From the NCBI RefSeq assembly GCF_900142915.1, contig NZ_FRCM01000002.1:434001-498000 (forward strand): a stretch of 64,000 nt of DNA. Reading direction: 5' to 3'. Positions 7,834-16,249 of the stretch are shown one piece after another (positions within the stretch are counted from its first letter, which is position 1; every line of letters begins with the position of its first letter). The notes under the pieces were generated by a model that was given only the letters and a program-made list of their open reading frames with translations, searched no databases and was not told the DNA's origin. The stretch is from Mucilaginibacter sp. OK098 (lineage in GTDB: Bacteria > Bacteroidota > Bacteroidia > Sphingobacteriales > Sphingobacteriaceae). The position numbers and the translations under genes were made by a program.

Positions 7834-9252
7834 TTATTTCCAACCACCGCCCAGTGATCTGTACAGATCAGATACTGCGCTTAATTCATCTCTTTTTATT
7901 GATGCCAGTTCCAGTTCACTTTGCAATACGTTACCCTGGGCTGTTATTACTTCAAGGTAAGTAGCTAATCCATTTTTGAATAACAGATCGGCATTTTTTG
8001 TAGCCTGTTGTAAAGTATTTACGCGGCTCGCTGCTATTGTTTGCTGTGATTTTAGCTTATCAATTTTTACCAATGCATCAGACACTTCGCCAACTGCATT
8101 TAAAACCGACTGGCGGAACTGCAATACTGTTTTTTCACGATCAACCTGTGCAACTTCGTAATCAGTTTTCAGTTGTTTATGATCAAACAATGGCTGTGCA
8201 ATGCTAGCCCCAACTATACCAAACAGCGATGCAGGAATATTGAACCAGTTACTTGCTTTGAACGAGTTTACGCCACCTTGTGCAGTTATGCGTAAGGCAG
8301 GGTACATCTGGGCTTTGCTGATGCCTACTTTGCTGTTGGCAATCATTAATGCAAGCTCGGCGCTTCTAACATCAGGCCTGCGGCTTACTATAGCCGATGG
8401 CACACCTGTTGCTACATTGGTTAGAATAACCATTGCATCAAGGTTTGAGCTTCTTTCAATTTTATCAGGCAGTGCACCGGTTAAAATGCGTAAAGCATTT
8501 TCCTGGATGGCAATGTTTTGTTCAAACTGTGGCACCAGCTCTTCAGCTGCTTGTTTTTGCGCATCCGCCTGCTGAACGGCTAACGAGGTAACCTGTCCGG
8601 CATCATACTGCAGCTTGATTATCCGCAATGTACTGTCGTTAAGCTTCACATTTTTTTGTGTAATGTCTAACTGAGCATCCAGCATCAACAGGTTATAATA
8701 ACCCTGAGATACACTGGCAACTATATTGGTTTGGATAGCCTTTTTAGCTTCCTGGGTTTGCAGGTATGCTGCCAATGCGCTGCGTTGCTGGTTATGGATC
8801 TTACCCCAAATATCAGCCTCCCATGAAATGGCTATATTTGCAGAATAATCTTCCACATGCTTTGAGCCAATATTATTCTGCTTTAAACTTAAACCGTTAA
8901 TGCTATTGTCTGACGGGCGCTGTGAATTTGCCGTAACGTTCAGGTCAACCTGCGGAACATAGTTCCATTTTACCTGCTTAAATAACAGCTGTGATTCTTC
9001 TATATTTTTCACAGCTATCTGCATATCGTAATTTTTTACGATGGCGCTGTCAATCAGCTTTTGCAAAGTAGCTTCAGTAAAAAAGCTTTTCCATTGTATA
9101 TCAGCAATGCTGCTGGTATCGCCGGTTGTAACTGCGCTCCTGAATGTTTCAGGCAGGGCAGGTTTGGGTGTTTCTACATCCTTTGATACTTTACAGGCGC
9201 TTAGCACTGCTAATACCAATATCAAAACAGACCCTTTTATATAGTTTTTCAT
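7834..9252 (-). CDS. RND efflux outer-membrane factor (TolC/NodT-type lipoprotein)
   Basis: A 472-aa outer-membrane efflux channel subunit. The signal peptide ends in lipobox LSAC with Cys20, so the trimer is anchored by lipid. Two OEP repeats follow, each rich in long amphipathic helices with the typical Ala/Gln/Leu content (for example SQGYYNLLMLDAQLDIT and AQPLFDHKQLKTDYEVAQ), and a conserved SRRPDVRSAELAL segment near the middle. The C-terminus LYRSLGGGWK is typical of the NodT family. It provides the exit duct for the pump encoded immediately upstream. It belongs to the operon adaptor-pump-channel-small protein. Confidence 0.93.
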   Translation of the reverse strand: MKNYIKGSVLILVLAVLSACKVSKDVETPKPALPETFRSAVTTGDTSSIADIQWKSFFTEATLQKLIDSAIVKNYDMQIAVKNIEESQLLFKQVKWNYVPQVDLNVTANSQRPSDNSINGLSLKQNNIGSKHVEDYSANIAISWEADIWGKIHNQQRSALAAYLQTQEAKKAIQTNIVASVSQGYYNLLMLDAQLDITQKNVKLNDSTLRIIKLQYDAGQVTSLAVQQADAQKQAAEELVPQFEQNIAIQENALRILTGALPDKIERSSNLDAMVILTNVATGVPSAIVSRRPDVRSAELALMIANSKVGISKAQMYPALRITAQGGVNSFKASNWFNIPASLFGIVGASIAQPLFDHKQLKTDYEVAQVDREKTVLQFRQSVLNAVGEVSDALVKIDKLKSQQTIAASRVNTLQQATKNADLLFKNGLATYLEVITAQGNVLQSELELASIKRDELSAVSDLYRSLGGGWK

Positions 9253-9277
9253 TTTATGTTATGATTAATAAGAATTT

Positions 9278-9353
9278 GCCTGCGGTTCCTTCCCTTGAAG
9301 GCTTTCCACTTCACCTGTTCCGCTCTATCCTTTTCGGGGAGGGAACCGCAGGC
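9278..9353. repeat. Intergenic palindrome between pump and channel genes
   Basis: Arms 9278-9294 and 9337-9353 are complementary at 16 of 17 positions (GCCTGCGGTTCC core), with a 42-nt pyrimidine-rich spacer. It sits within the efflux operon between the pump gene and the outer-membrane factor gene. It may reduce readthrough or protect the upstream mRNA, or be a REP-like repeat. Confidence 0.7.
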
Positions 9354-9367
9354 CTACCTTTTTAAAT

Positions 9368-12300
9368 TTACGCTGTTAATTCGTTTTCTAATTCAGCTAC
9401 AGTTTTACCGTTATGTCCTTTATGTTCATCACCGGCGTTTAATACTGCCAACGGAATGCCTGTTATTCTTTCCTGTAAACCCTGGAATATTACAAACAAT
9501 ACCGGGATAATAAATAAGCCAAGCACTACACCTGAAATCATCCCGCCTGCGGCACCAATACTGATAGAGTGGTTACCTTGTGCAGATGGGCCTGTTGCAA
9601 TACTCATTGGGAATAAACCGAACACAAATGCCAGCGATGTCATGATGATCGGACGAATTCTCAACCTTGCCGCTTCAATGGCCGATGCCACCAACGATAA
9701 ACCCGCTCTGCGGCGTTGTACCGCGAACTCGACGATCAGGATGGCATTTTTAGCCAGCAAGCCGATGAGCATGATGAGCGCTACCTGTACGTAAATGTTG
9801 TTTTCGATACCGGTTAAACCTAATACAACAAACACACCTAAAATACCTGTAGGGATTGAAAATATTACGGCCAATGGCAGGACGTAACTCTCGTATTGTG
9901 CTGACAGTAAGAAGTATACAAACACCAAACAAAGCATAAATATTACAGCTGATTGTCCGCCTGAGGAAATTTCTTCACGGGTTTGGCCAGCGAACTCATA
10001 AGCAAAACCTGTTGGCAATTGCTCTTTAGCTGTTTCCTCTATGGCCTTGATCGCATCACCTGAACTGTAACCTGGTTTAGGGATGGCATTTACTTCGATA
10101 GAGTTAAACAGGTTATAACGTGAAGCTGTTTCTGAACCGTAAACACGGGTTAATTTAACCAGGGTATTAATTGGCACACTTGCTCCGGCTTTGTTTTTAA
10201 CAAACACCCGATCAATACTTGTCGGATCTGTTCTGTCGGCAATATCAGCCTGAACCACCACGCGGTAGTATTTACCAAAGCGGTTAAAATCTGACGCTTG
10301 TGCTGTACCAAAGTAAGCCTGCATAGTTGACAGGATGTCTTTAACATTCACCCCCAATTGATTAGCCTTTTCATCATCAACTTCTAATTGTAACTGAGGA
10401 TAATCTGCTTTATAAGAGGTAAAGGCATAAGCAATTGCCGGTTTTGCCATCAGCTTTCCTATAAAGTTATTGGCTACACCGCTAAATTTATCCAACCGGC
10501 CATTGGTTTTATCCTGCAGCATCACATCCATAGCCTCTACGTTACTAAATCCCGGAACGGTTGGGAAACTGAACACAAAGAAAGTACCGCTTGGGATGCC
10601 GGCTAATTTCCCTCTTATTATATTTTGTATATCATCAATATTCTTAACGGCACCTCTGTCTTTATTAGGTTTTAACAAAAGGAAAATTTGACCAGCAGAT
10701 GGGCTGTTGGATAGCGTTAAAAAGTTAAAGCCAGCCAATGACATAACAAATCTTGCTGATGGTAAAGTATTCAACTGTACTTCGGCCTGTTTTAATATTT
10801 TATTAGTATTGCTTAATGAAGTTCCTGATGGTGTAGAAACAGCAATAGCCACAAAACCCTGATCCTCGGTAGGAATAAAGCCCGTTTTGGTTCTATTTAC
10901 CAGGTAAACTGTAGCAACAACTACTAATGCAAGCCCAGCCATACTGATCCATTTATTACGGGTCAGAATTTTCAAGCCCCCAACGTACCTGTTGGTCATA
11001 TAATTAAAACCACCGTTAAAGCCTGCATAGAATTTTTCAACAAAACTTTTCTTAGGTGCTTCGTGGCCATCTTCAGTATGCTTATTCTTTAAAAATAAAG
11101 CGGCCAAAGCAGGGCTTAAAGTTAAGGCGTTAACAGCTGATATAATGATGGCTATAGCCATGGTTAACGCAAACTGCCGGTAAAAGATCCCCGTTGAGCC
11201 TGTCATAAAGCTAACCGGTAAAAACACCGCCGCCATAACCAGCGTAATAGATATAATTGCGCCGCTAATTTCGTGCATGGCCTCGGTAGTTGCCACTTTC
11301 GGGGTCATTCCCGGGTTGTGCTCCATTTTGGCGTGAACCGCCTCCACTACCACAATCGCGTCATCCACCACAATACCTATGGCCAATACGAGGGCGAATA
11401 GGGTTAAAAGGTTAACAGAGAAACCAAAGAGGTTCATAAAGAAAAAGGTACCAATAATGGCCACCGGAACCGCTATAGCCGGGATCAATGTAGACCTGAA
11501 ATCTTGCAGGAATATAAATACCACGATAAATACCAGTACAAAAGCTTCTATCAGTGTATGTTCAACCTGGTTAATTGATTCATCAAGGTCGGTTTTGGTA
11601 CGATAAAACTGGTTGTATTTGATGCCTTTAGGAAAATCTTTTGATAATTTTTCCATCAGCTTATCAATAGCGATCTGGATTTCGTTGGCGTTTGAGCCAG
11701 ACAATTGTATTACACCAATTGTAATACCATCATGCCCGTTCAAACGGTTCACACTACCATAGCTATAAGCACCCAATTCAACACGTGCTACATCTTTTAA
11801 ACGCAATACAGAACCATCTGCATTTGCACGGATAGCAATATTCTGATATTCTTCCGGTGTGGTGAGCTTACCTTTATATTTAATTACATATTCAAATGCT
11901 TCCTGGCTTTGCTCGCCAAATTTACCAGGTGCTGCTTCCAGGTTTTTGTCCTGTATAGCGGCCGTAACTTCGGCGGGAGTAATTTTGTAAGCTGCCAATT
12001 GGCCGGGGTTCAACCAAACCCGCATAGAGTAATCTTTAATACCACCAAATACACTGGCAGAACCTACACCCGTGATACGTTTGATTTCGGGAATGATATT
12101 GATCTGTGCATAGTTATTTACAAATACGGCATCATATTTTTTTGTATCTTCTGAGTAAATACCTATAGCGCCAATAAAGCTATTTTGCTGTTTGGTAGTG
12201 GTTATACCATATTGCACAACCTCGGCAGGTAGTTGGCTTGTTGCTTGTGAAACACGGTTTTGAACGTTCACAGCCGCCTGATCGGGGTTAGTGCCTTGTT

Positions 12301-12583
12301 TAAAGTAAACCGTGATGCCTAATGTACCATCATTACTGGCAGAGGAAGTCATGTATGTCATGTTTTCCACACCATTAATTGCTTCTTCCAATGACGGTGT
12401 CACGGAACGTAAAATAGTCTCGGCATTAGCGCCGGGGTACACTGCGGATACCAATACCGACGGGGGAGCGATATTCGGAAACCGCTCTAAGGGTAACTTT
12501 GTTAAACCAAGTACGCCAAGTATCACCAATAAAATGGAGATAACTGTTGAGAGTACCGGTCTTTCTATAAATTTCTGAAACAT
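9368..12583 (-). CDS. RND multidrug efflux pump inner-membrane subunit (AcrB/HAE1 type)
   Basis: A 1071-aa proton-driven exporter of the hydrophobe/amphiphile efflux-1 family. It starts MFQKFIERPVLSTVI, the usual first transmembrane helix, and has two repeats of six TM helices separated by large periplasmic loops (about 35-335 and 560-870). TM4 contains the proton-relay pair in VVDDAIVVVEAV. Later repeat landmarks include GLLAKNAILIVEFA and GLFPMSIATG. The ATG selected is 12 codons inside the longest open frame because homologues begin at MFQKFI. It works with the adaptor upstream and the lipoprotein channel downstream. Substrates are not deducible; lipophilic drugs or dyes are typical. Confidence 0.95.
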   Translation of the reverse strand: MFQKFIERPVLSTVISILLVILGVLGLTKLPLERFPNIAPPSVLVSAVYPGANAETILRSVTPSLEEAINGVENMTYMTSSASNDGTLGITVYFKQGTNPDQAAVNVQNRVSQATSQLPAEVVQYGITTTKQQNSFIGAIGIYSEDTKKYDAVFVNNYAQINIIPEIKRITGVGSASVFGGIKDYSMRVWLNPGQLAAYKITPAEVTAAIQDKNLEAAPGKFGEQSQEAFEYVIKYKGKLTTPEEYQNIAIRANADGSVLRLKDVARVELGAYSYGSVNRLNGHDGITIGVIQLSGSNANEIQIAIDKLMEKLSKDFPKGIKYNQFYRTKTDLDESINQVEHTLIEAFVLVFIVVFIFLQDFRSTLIPAIAVPVAIIGTFFFMNLFGFSVNLLTLFALVLAIGIVVDDAIVVVEAVHAKMEHNPGMTPKVATTEAMHEISGAIISITLVMAAVFLPVSFMTGSTGIFYRQFALTMAIAIIISAVNALTLSPALAALFLKNKHTEDGHEAPKKSFVEKFYAGFNGGFNYMTNRYVGGLKILTRNKWISMAGLALVVVATVYLVNRTKTGFIPTEDQGFVAIAVSTPSGTSLSNTNKILKQAEVQLNTLPSARFVMSLAGFNFLTLSNSPSAGQIFLLLKPNKDRGAVKNIDDIQNIIRGKLAGIPSGTFFVFSFPTVPGFSNVEAMDVMLQDKTNGRLDKFSGVANNFIGKLMAKPAIAYAFTSYKADYPQLQLEVDDEKANQLGVNVKDILSTMQAYFGTAQASDFNRFGKYYRVVVQADIADRTDPTSIDRVFVKNKAGASVPINTLVKLTRVYGSETASRYNLFNSIEVNAIPKPGYSSGDAIKAIEETAKEQLPTGFAYEFAGQTREEISSGGQSAVIFMLCLVFVYFLLSAQYESYVLPLAVIFSIPTGILGVFVVLGLTGIENNIYVQVALIMLIGLLAKNAILIVEFAVQRRRAGLSLVASAIEAARLRIRPIIMTSLAFVFGLFPMSIATGPSAQGNHSISIGAAGGMISGVVLGLFIIPVLFVIFQGLQERITGIPLAVLNAGDEHKGHNGKTVAELENELTA

Positions 12584-12610
12584 GACTTTAATATTTAGAT
12601 GTAAGACAAC

Positions 12611-12704
12611 GAGAGTCAAGAATCAAGACAGATTTACTTGTCTTTTACTTGTGTTGGATATGACGCTTTATCTTGACTCCTGATTTCTTGATTCTTGATT
12701 CTCT
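12611..12704. repeat. Foldback repeat made of AGTCAAGAATCAAGA-type units
   Basis: The left arm (from 12611) carries GAGAGTCAAGAATCAAGA and the right arm (12671-12704) carries inverted units such as TCTTGATTCTTGATTCTCT, with internal degenerate tandem repetition. Related repeats occur at 30551-30695 and 51755-51839. It fills the adaptor-pump gap. Confidence 0.7.
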
Positions 12705-12707
12705 TAA

Positions 12708-13844
12708 TTAGTTTTTTGCAATTGCAGCTGTCTTTTCAGGCGCTTTTTGAGGATGGATCACCATACCTTCCTGTAAGTGATCAATGCCGCTTAATACAAT
12801 CTGGTCGCCTACTTTTACGCCGTCTTTAACCAGGTAATTGTCGCCATTTTTGCCAATAATAGTAATGGCTTGTTTTTTTACCTTACTGCTATCGCCTACG
12901 GTGAACACAAATACTTTGTCCTGCATATCAACAGTTGCTGATTCAGGTACTATTAAAGCATCTTTATGTTGCAGGCTTAAACGAACTTTACCAGTGTTAC
13001 CTGAACGTATCAGACCTTGTGGATTAGCAAAACTTGCACGTAAGGTGATAGCGCCGGTATTTTTATCAAACTGGCCATCAATCATATCAACCTTACCCTG
13101 TTTGCCATAAGCTGTATTATCAGCAAGCAATAATGATACTGTTGGTAATTTTGATAATTTGTCTTTTAGTGTTTCGCCGGGATATTGTTCTTTAAAGGCT
13201 ACAAAATCTTTTTCGCTCAGTGAAAAATAAACATGCACATCATGCACATCCGATAATTGGGTTAGTGCGTCAACATCTGCAGGTGCAACAAGGCTTCCTT
13301 GTTTTTTAATTAAACGGCCGATATAACCGCTAACCGGGGCTTTTATTAAAGTATATCCTAAGTTGATCTGTGCGGTGTTAACATTTGCTTTTGCCTGTTC
13401 AATATTTGCTTTGGCAACATCATAAGCTGCTTTTGCAGTTTTTAACTGATACTCTGATACTACCTTGTTTTGAACCAGCGGGGTAAGTTTGTCAATTTCC
13501 AGCTGTGCATTGGCAGCAGTGGCTTCGGCTGCGTGCTGGCTAGCCAATGCGTTGTTTAAAGCTGCACGGTATGGCTGCTCGTTAATTTTAAATAAAGGCT
13601 GACCGGCGCTTACAAAAGAACCTTCGTCAACAAATACTTTATCTAATGCGCCGCTTACCTGCGGGCGTACTTCTACGTTAACAGTACCTTCTATTGACGC
13701 AGGATATTCCTGGTAAGTAGTGTCGGTACCTGTAACTATTGTGGCCACCGGCAATGATGGCGCGGGAGGTGCTCCACCAGCCTGCGGCTTCGGTGAGCAA
13801 CTGTATAATGATATTGCGAGGATCGCTAAAATTAAACTTTTCAT
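12708..13844 (-). CDS. RND efflux periplasmic adaptor (membrane fusion protein)
   Basis: A 378-aa HlyD/AcrA-type adaptor that links the pump to the outer-membrane channel. The signal peptide ends in lipobox LYSC (Cys16), indicating lipid anchoring. Domains in order: first half of the barrel-sandwich hybrid (VEVRPQVSGALDKVFVDEGS), an alpha-helical hairpin (about 85-160, rich in Ala/Asn/Gln), the second lipoyl half (APVSGYIGRLIKKQGSLV), a beta-barrel domain and a membrane-proximal domain ending near GIDHLQEGM. The start is set nine codons inside the longest frame so that the signal peptide begins MKSLILAIL. It is first in the efflux operon, downstream of tetR and several candidate TetR operators. 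Confidence 0.93.
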   Translation of the reverse strand: MKSLILAILAISLYSCSPKPQAGGAPPAPSLPVATIVTGTDTTYQEYPASIEGTVNVEVRPQVSGALDKVFVDEGSFVSAGQPLFKINEQPYRAALNNALASQHAAEATAANAQLEIDKLTPLVQNKVVSEYQLKTAKAAYDVAKANIEQAKANVNTAQINLGYTLIKAPVSGYIGRLIKKQGSLVAPADVDALTQLSDVHDVHVYFSLSEKDFVAFKEQYPGETLKDKLSKLPTVSLLLADNTAYGKQGKVDMIDGQFDKNTGAITLRASFANPQGLIRSGNTGKVRLSLQHKDALIVPESATVDMQDKVFVFTVGDSSKVKKQAITIIGKNGDNYLVKDGVKVGDQIVLSGIDHLQEGMVIHPQKAPEKTAAIAKN

Positions 13845-14003
13845 GATTGTATTGTTATTGTATTGATGCATTGTATAAATTTTAATTGTGAATTAGTTCG
13901 GTAGTGAATTAATGATTTTCACTTGTTTTTGCTATCTGCAACACGGATTATAAGAAGACATAATACTTGTTGCAACATTATTTGTTTTAACATTATTAAA
14001 ATG

Positions 14004-14018
14004 TTTAACACTGTTAAA
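14004..14018. promoter_or_regulatory. TetR-type operator, TTTAACA-C-TGTTAAA
   Basis: A perfect 7+1+7 palindrome in the 294-nt gap between tetR and the adaptor gene. The same palindrome recurs at 14092-14106, and a variant precedes tetR at 14762-14776. The distribution fits repression of both tetR and the efflux operon by the encoded TetR protein. Confidence 0.65.
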
Positions 14019-14091
14019 TATTGAGGCATGGGTTTGGTTCTGTGTTTTCATAGCTTTCTGTGTTTAGTTGTTAATGATTAATTGATATTAA

Positions 14092-14124
14092 TTTAACACT
14101 GTTAAATTATTTAACGATGTTATT
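14092..14124. promoter_or_regulatory. Second TetR-type operator plus a degenerate adjacent site
   Basis: The exact sequence TTTAACA-C-TGTTAAA lies at 14092-14106. A weaker copy, TTTAACG-A-TGTTATT, follows at 14110-14124, 18 nt centre to centre. Both lie just downstream of the tetR stop codon and upstream of the efflux operon. Confidence 0.6.
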
Positions 14125-14138
14125 TTTTTGTTAAAAAA

Positions 14139-14741
14139 TTACTCGGTCATGGTTCGTATTATGCCACTTATTGCATCTTTTAATACGATGCGGTTAATCT
14201 CGTCTGAAGAACCACGACTTAATAAATTAATGGATACCAGCCCATGTACAACAGACCAAAAGGTATAATACTTTGTACAAATCACATCCCCTTCCAAATC
14301 TTTAATATTCATGTATTCACCTATTACTTCGCTAAACAGGTCATAAGGTATATCTGCCTCAGGCAAACCATTTACCAGGTCGCAACTACAATTTGTAGTT
14401 ATGCCAAACATGCCCTGGTAAAGTTCTTTGTTTGCAAAGGCAAAATTCCAGTAGCTAAGCCACATATCTTCCAGCTGTTTAGCCGGCAGGCGGTGCCTGT
14501 CCCTGGCTTCTGTTAGTTCCTTCGCCAGCTTTAAATATCCCTGGCGGGTAAGCTCCAATAGTATTGCGTCTTTGTTTGAAAAATATTCATATATAATAGG
14601 AGCAGTATATTCAATTACGTCGGCAATTTTGCGCATGCTCAAGGCTTGCCATCCCTCTTCCTTAACAATCTGAAGGGCCGCTTCCAGTATGTTGCACCTG
14701 GTTTCTTCCTTCAATCGTAATATCCTGTCTTTACTAGCCAT
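14139..14741 (-). CDS. TetR/AcrR family transcriptional regulator
   Basis: A 200-aa TetR-fold repressor. The N-terminal helix-turn-helix covers about residues 10-55, with EEGWQALSMRKIADVIEY followed by the recognition helix region TAPIIYEYFSNKDAIL, a strong TetR signature. The C-terminal helical domain (60-200) is a ligand-binding and dimer domain and contains an unusual CSC pair in TTNCSCDL. It reads in the same direction as the efflux genes, 294 nt upstream, and palindromes of the kind TetR proteins bind flank both transcription units. The likely role is derepression of the RND pump when a toxic ligand binds. Confidence 0.92.
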   Translation of the reverse strand: MASKDRILRLKEETRCNILEAALQIVKEEGWQALSMRKIADVIEYTAPIIYEYFSNKDAILLELTRQGYLKLAKELTEARDRHRLPAKQLEDMWLSYWNFAFANKELYQGMFGITTNCSCDLVNGLPEADIPYDLFSEVIGEYMNIKDLEGDVICTKYYTFWSVVHGLVSINLLSRGSSDEINRIVLKDAISGIIRTMTE

Positions 14742-14761
14742 TTTGTTTAGGCATTAAATAA

Positions 14762-14776
14762 TTTAACACCGTTAAG
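14762..14776. promoter_or_regulatory. Operator variant upstream of tetR
   Basis: TTTAACA-C-CGTTAAG differs from the two downstream palindromes at two positions and lies 21-35 nt upstream of the tetR start codon, where bound repressor would block the tetR promoter. This suggests autoregulation. Confidence 0.55.
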
Positions 14777-15055
14777 CAAATGTACAGCGATAAATTACTA
14801 AGTGTGTTCATTCTATTGTCATTTAATTATTGATGGAATGTCATTAGAAACAGGGTTTTGATAGGAATAAGGCTAAAATTTGAATGTTTGACTATTAAAA
14901 TTATTAAAAAATCGGTCATTCTGACCAACAAACAAGCGACTTTAACGTCCCTCAGCAAAAAGTTCGTTGATTGTTGTGCCCGGAAGTTGCTTTGTTTCTC
15001 ATGATAATGATCTGCTTCCTTTTTATTAGTAAACGGTACACTGATTATCAATACT
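14777..15055. other. Intergenic region without a recognisable gene
   Basis: Between the divergent tetR and crp/fnr genes. A 74-codon minus-strand frame here has no family resemblance and no conserved signal, and I do not call it. Apart from the regulatory sites given separately I see nothing else. Confidence 0.5.
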
Positions 15056-15085
15056 TGAAACCCACTGCTGCGTAACCTATATTTG
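15056..15085 (+). promoter_or_regulatory. Consensus Bacteroidota promoter giving a leaderless transcript
   Basis: A TTG element at 15056-15058 and a perfect TAnnTTTG box (TATATTTG, 15078-15085) are separated by 19 nt. Initiation about five bases after the box would fall on the A of the ATG at 15090, so the mRNA should be leaderless or nearly so. Confidence 0.65.
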
Positions 15086-15089
15086 CTTT

Positions 15090-15665
15090 ATGCAAAACCA
15101 GCTTATCAACTACCTGCAATTAATAAGGCATATCTCTGCCGAAGATGCGCAGATCATTTCCTCCCATTTTGAGCACAAGGTTTTTAAAGAAGGCGATTAC
15201 TTGTTTAAGGGTAATGGCAGGGTTTGCCGCGAACTGTTTTTTTTATGCAAAGGCGTATTGCGCATTGTATCTGTTAATGATAAAGGCATTGAGCTAACCC
15301 ATTATTTTTACAAGGAGAACCAGCTTAGCACCATATTGCAAAGCTTTAATGACGAGGCACCAACATCCGCAGCTATCCAGGCATCCTGCGATGCTGAAGT
15401 GCTGGCAATAAGCAAAAGCAGGTTGCTTGAATTGTATAAGCAGCTGCCTTATATGAAAGAGGTTATTGATCAGCAAAATCAATTACGGCTGATTGAGAAG
15501 ATAAACATTCGGAATACTTATTTGGGTGAGGATGCTGAAAACCAGTACAAGCTATTCATAATGCAAAACCCGGATATTGCCTTGCGGGTACCATTAAAGG
15601 ATATTGCCTCGTATCTCGGCATTACACCACAATCATTAAGCCGCATCCGTAAAAATATAAGTTAA
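15090..15665 (+). CDS. Crp/Fnr family transcriptional regulator
   Basis: A 191-aa regulator with an N-terminal cyclic-nucleotide-binding-like jelly roll (about 15-120; for example VFKEGDYLFKGNGRVCRELFF) and a C-terminal winged helix whose HTH is LKDIASYLGITPQSLSRIRK (about 170-189). The canonical Crp cAMP-binding Arg/Ser cassette is not evident and no Fnr-type cysteine cluster is seen, so the ligand is unknown. The recognition helix shares SLSRIR with the second Crp/Fnr protein at 62738. The GNAT gene starts only 2 nt after its stop, and the SDR downstream has a Crp/Fnr-like operator, so it is a candidate activator of that SDR. Confidence 0.9.
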   Translation: MQNQLINYLQLIRHISAEDAQIISSHFEHKVFKEGDYLFKGNGRVCRELFFLCKGVLRIVSVNDKGIELTHYFYKENQLSTILQSFNDEAPTSAAIQASCDAEVLAISKSRLLELYKQLPYMKEVIDQQNQLRLIEKINIRNTYLGEDAENQYKLFIMQNPDIALRVPLKDIASYLGITPQSLSRIRKNIS

Positions 15666-15667
15666 TT

Positions 15668-16153
15668 ATGATTGAGATAAGAAAAGCAACATCTGCAGAT
15701 CATGACCAGATTTGGGAAATCATTCACCAGGTAATATCCAAAGGAGATACTTACGTGTTTGACCCATCATCACCCAAAGAAAAAATGCTTGATTTTTGGT
15801 GCGGCGAGGGTAAACACACTTATGTTGCCACCATTGCCGGCAAAGTTGCCGGTACATTTCTTTTAAAAGATAACCAACCCGATTTGGGAAAGCACGTTGC
15901 AAATGGGGCTTATATGGTATCGCCTGATGCCGCCGGATTGGGGATAGGCAGAGTAATGGGTGAGTTTTCAATTGAAGAAGCCAGGCAACTTGGCTATAAG
16001 GCTATACAATTTAACTTTGTTGTTAAAAGCAATGAGCGGGCCGTAAGGCTTTGGGAGAAGCTGGGTTTTCAAATTATCGGCGAGATTCCTGACGCATTTG
16101 ATCATCAGCAAAATGGGTTGACCAACGCCTATATTATGTATCAAAAGCTTTAA
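15668..16153 (+). CDS. GNAT family N-acetyltransferase
   Basis: A 161-aa acetyltransferase of the GCN5-related fold. The acetyl-CoA pyrophosphate-binding motif A is SPDAAGLGIGRVMGEFSIEEA (mid-protein), a variant of the Q/RxxGxG/A signature. The C-terminal motif B region reads VVKSNERAVRLWEKLGFQ, typical of GNAT proteins. It begins two bases after the crp/fnr stop and is certainly cotranscribed with it. The substrate is unknown; resemblance to phosphinothricin-type or peptide N-acetyltransferases is only general. Confidence 0.9.
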   Translation: MIEIRKATSADHDQIWEIIHQVISKGDTYVFDPSSPKEKMLDFWCGEGKHTYVATIAGKVAGTFLLKDNQPDLGKHVANGAYMVSPDAAGLGIGRVMGEFSIEEARQLGYKAIQFNFVVKSNERAVRLWEKLGFQIIGEIPDAFDHQQNGLTNAYIMYQKL

Positions 16154-16178
16154 TATAAATTATTACCTATCGTCATTT

Positions 16179-16222
16179 TTACCATTTGGTAAGTTAAAGC
16201 GGAATTTTCTTGTTCACCTTTG
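16179..16222 (+). promoter_or_regulatory. Crp/Fnr-like operator plus -7 box (regulon member 1)
   Basis: TTACCA-TT-TGGTAA (16179-16192) is followed after exactly 22 nt by CACCTTTG (16215-16222), a TAnnTTTG-like box. The same layout and spacing occur at 37002-37045 and, on the minus strand, at 62227-62270. If transcription starts five bases past the box, the operator centre is at about -41.5, the class II activator position for Crp/Fnr proteins. Confidence 0.65.
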
Positions 16223-16249
16223 TTATATCAAAACAAGAAGGAGGATAAC

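Noticed and set aside
14827..15051. A 74-codon minus-strand frame between tetR and crp/fnr
   Set aside because: No family resemblance, no clear signal or start context, and it overlaps the upstream region of the crp/fnr promoter.
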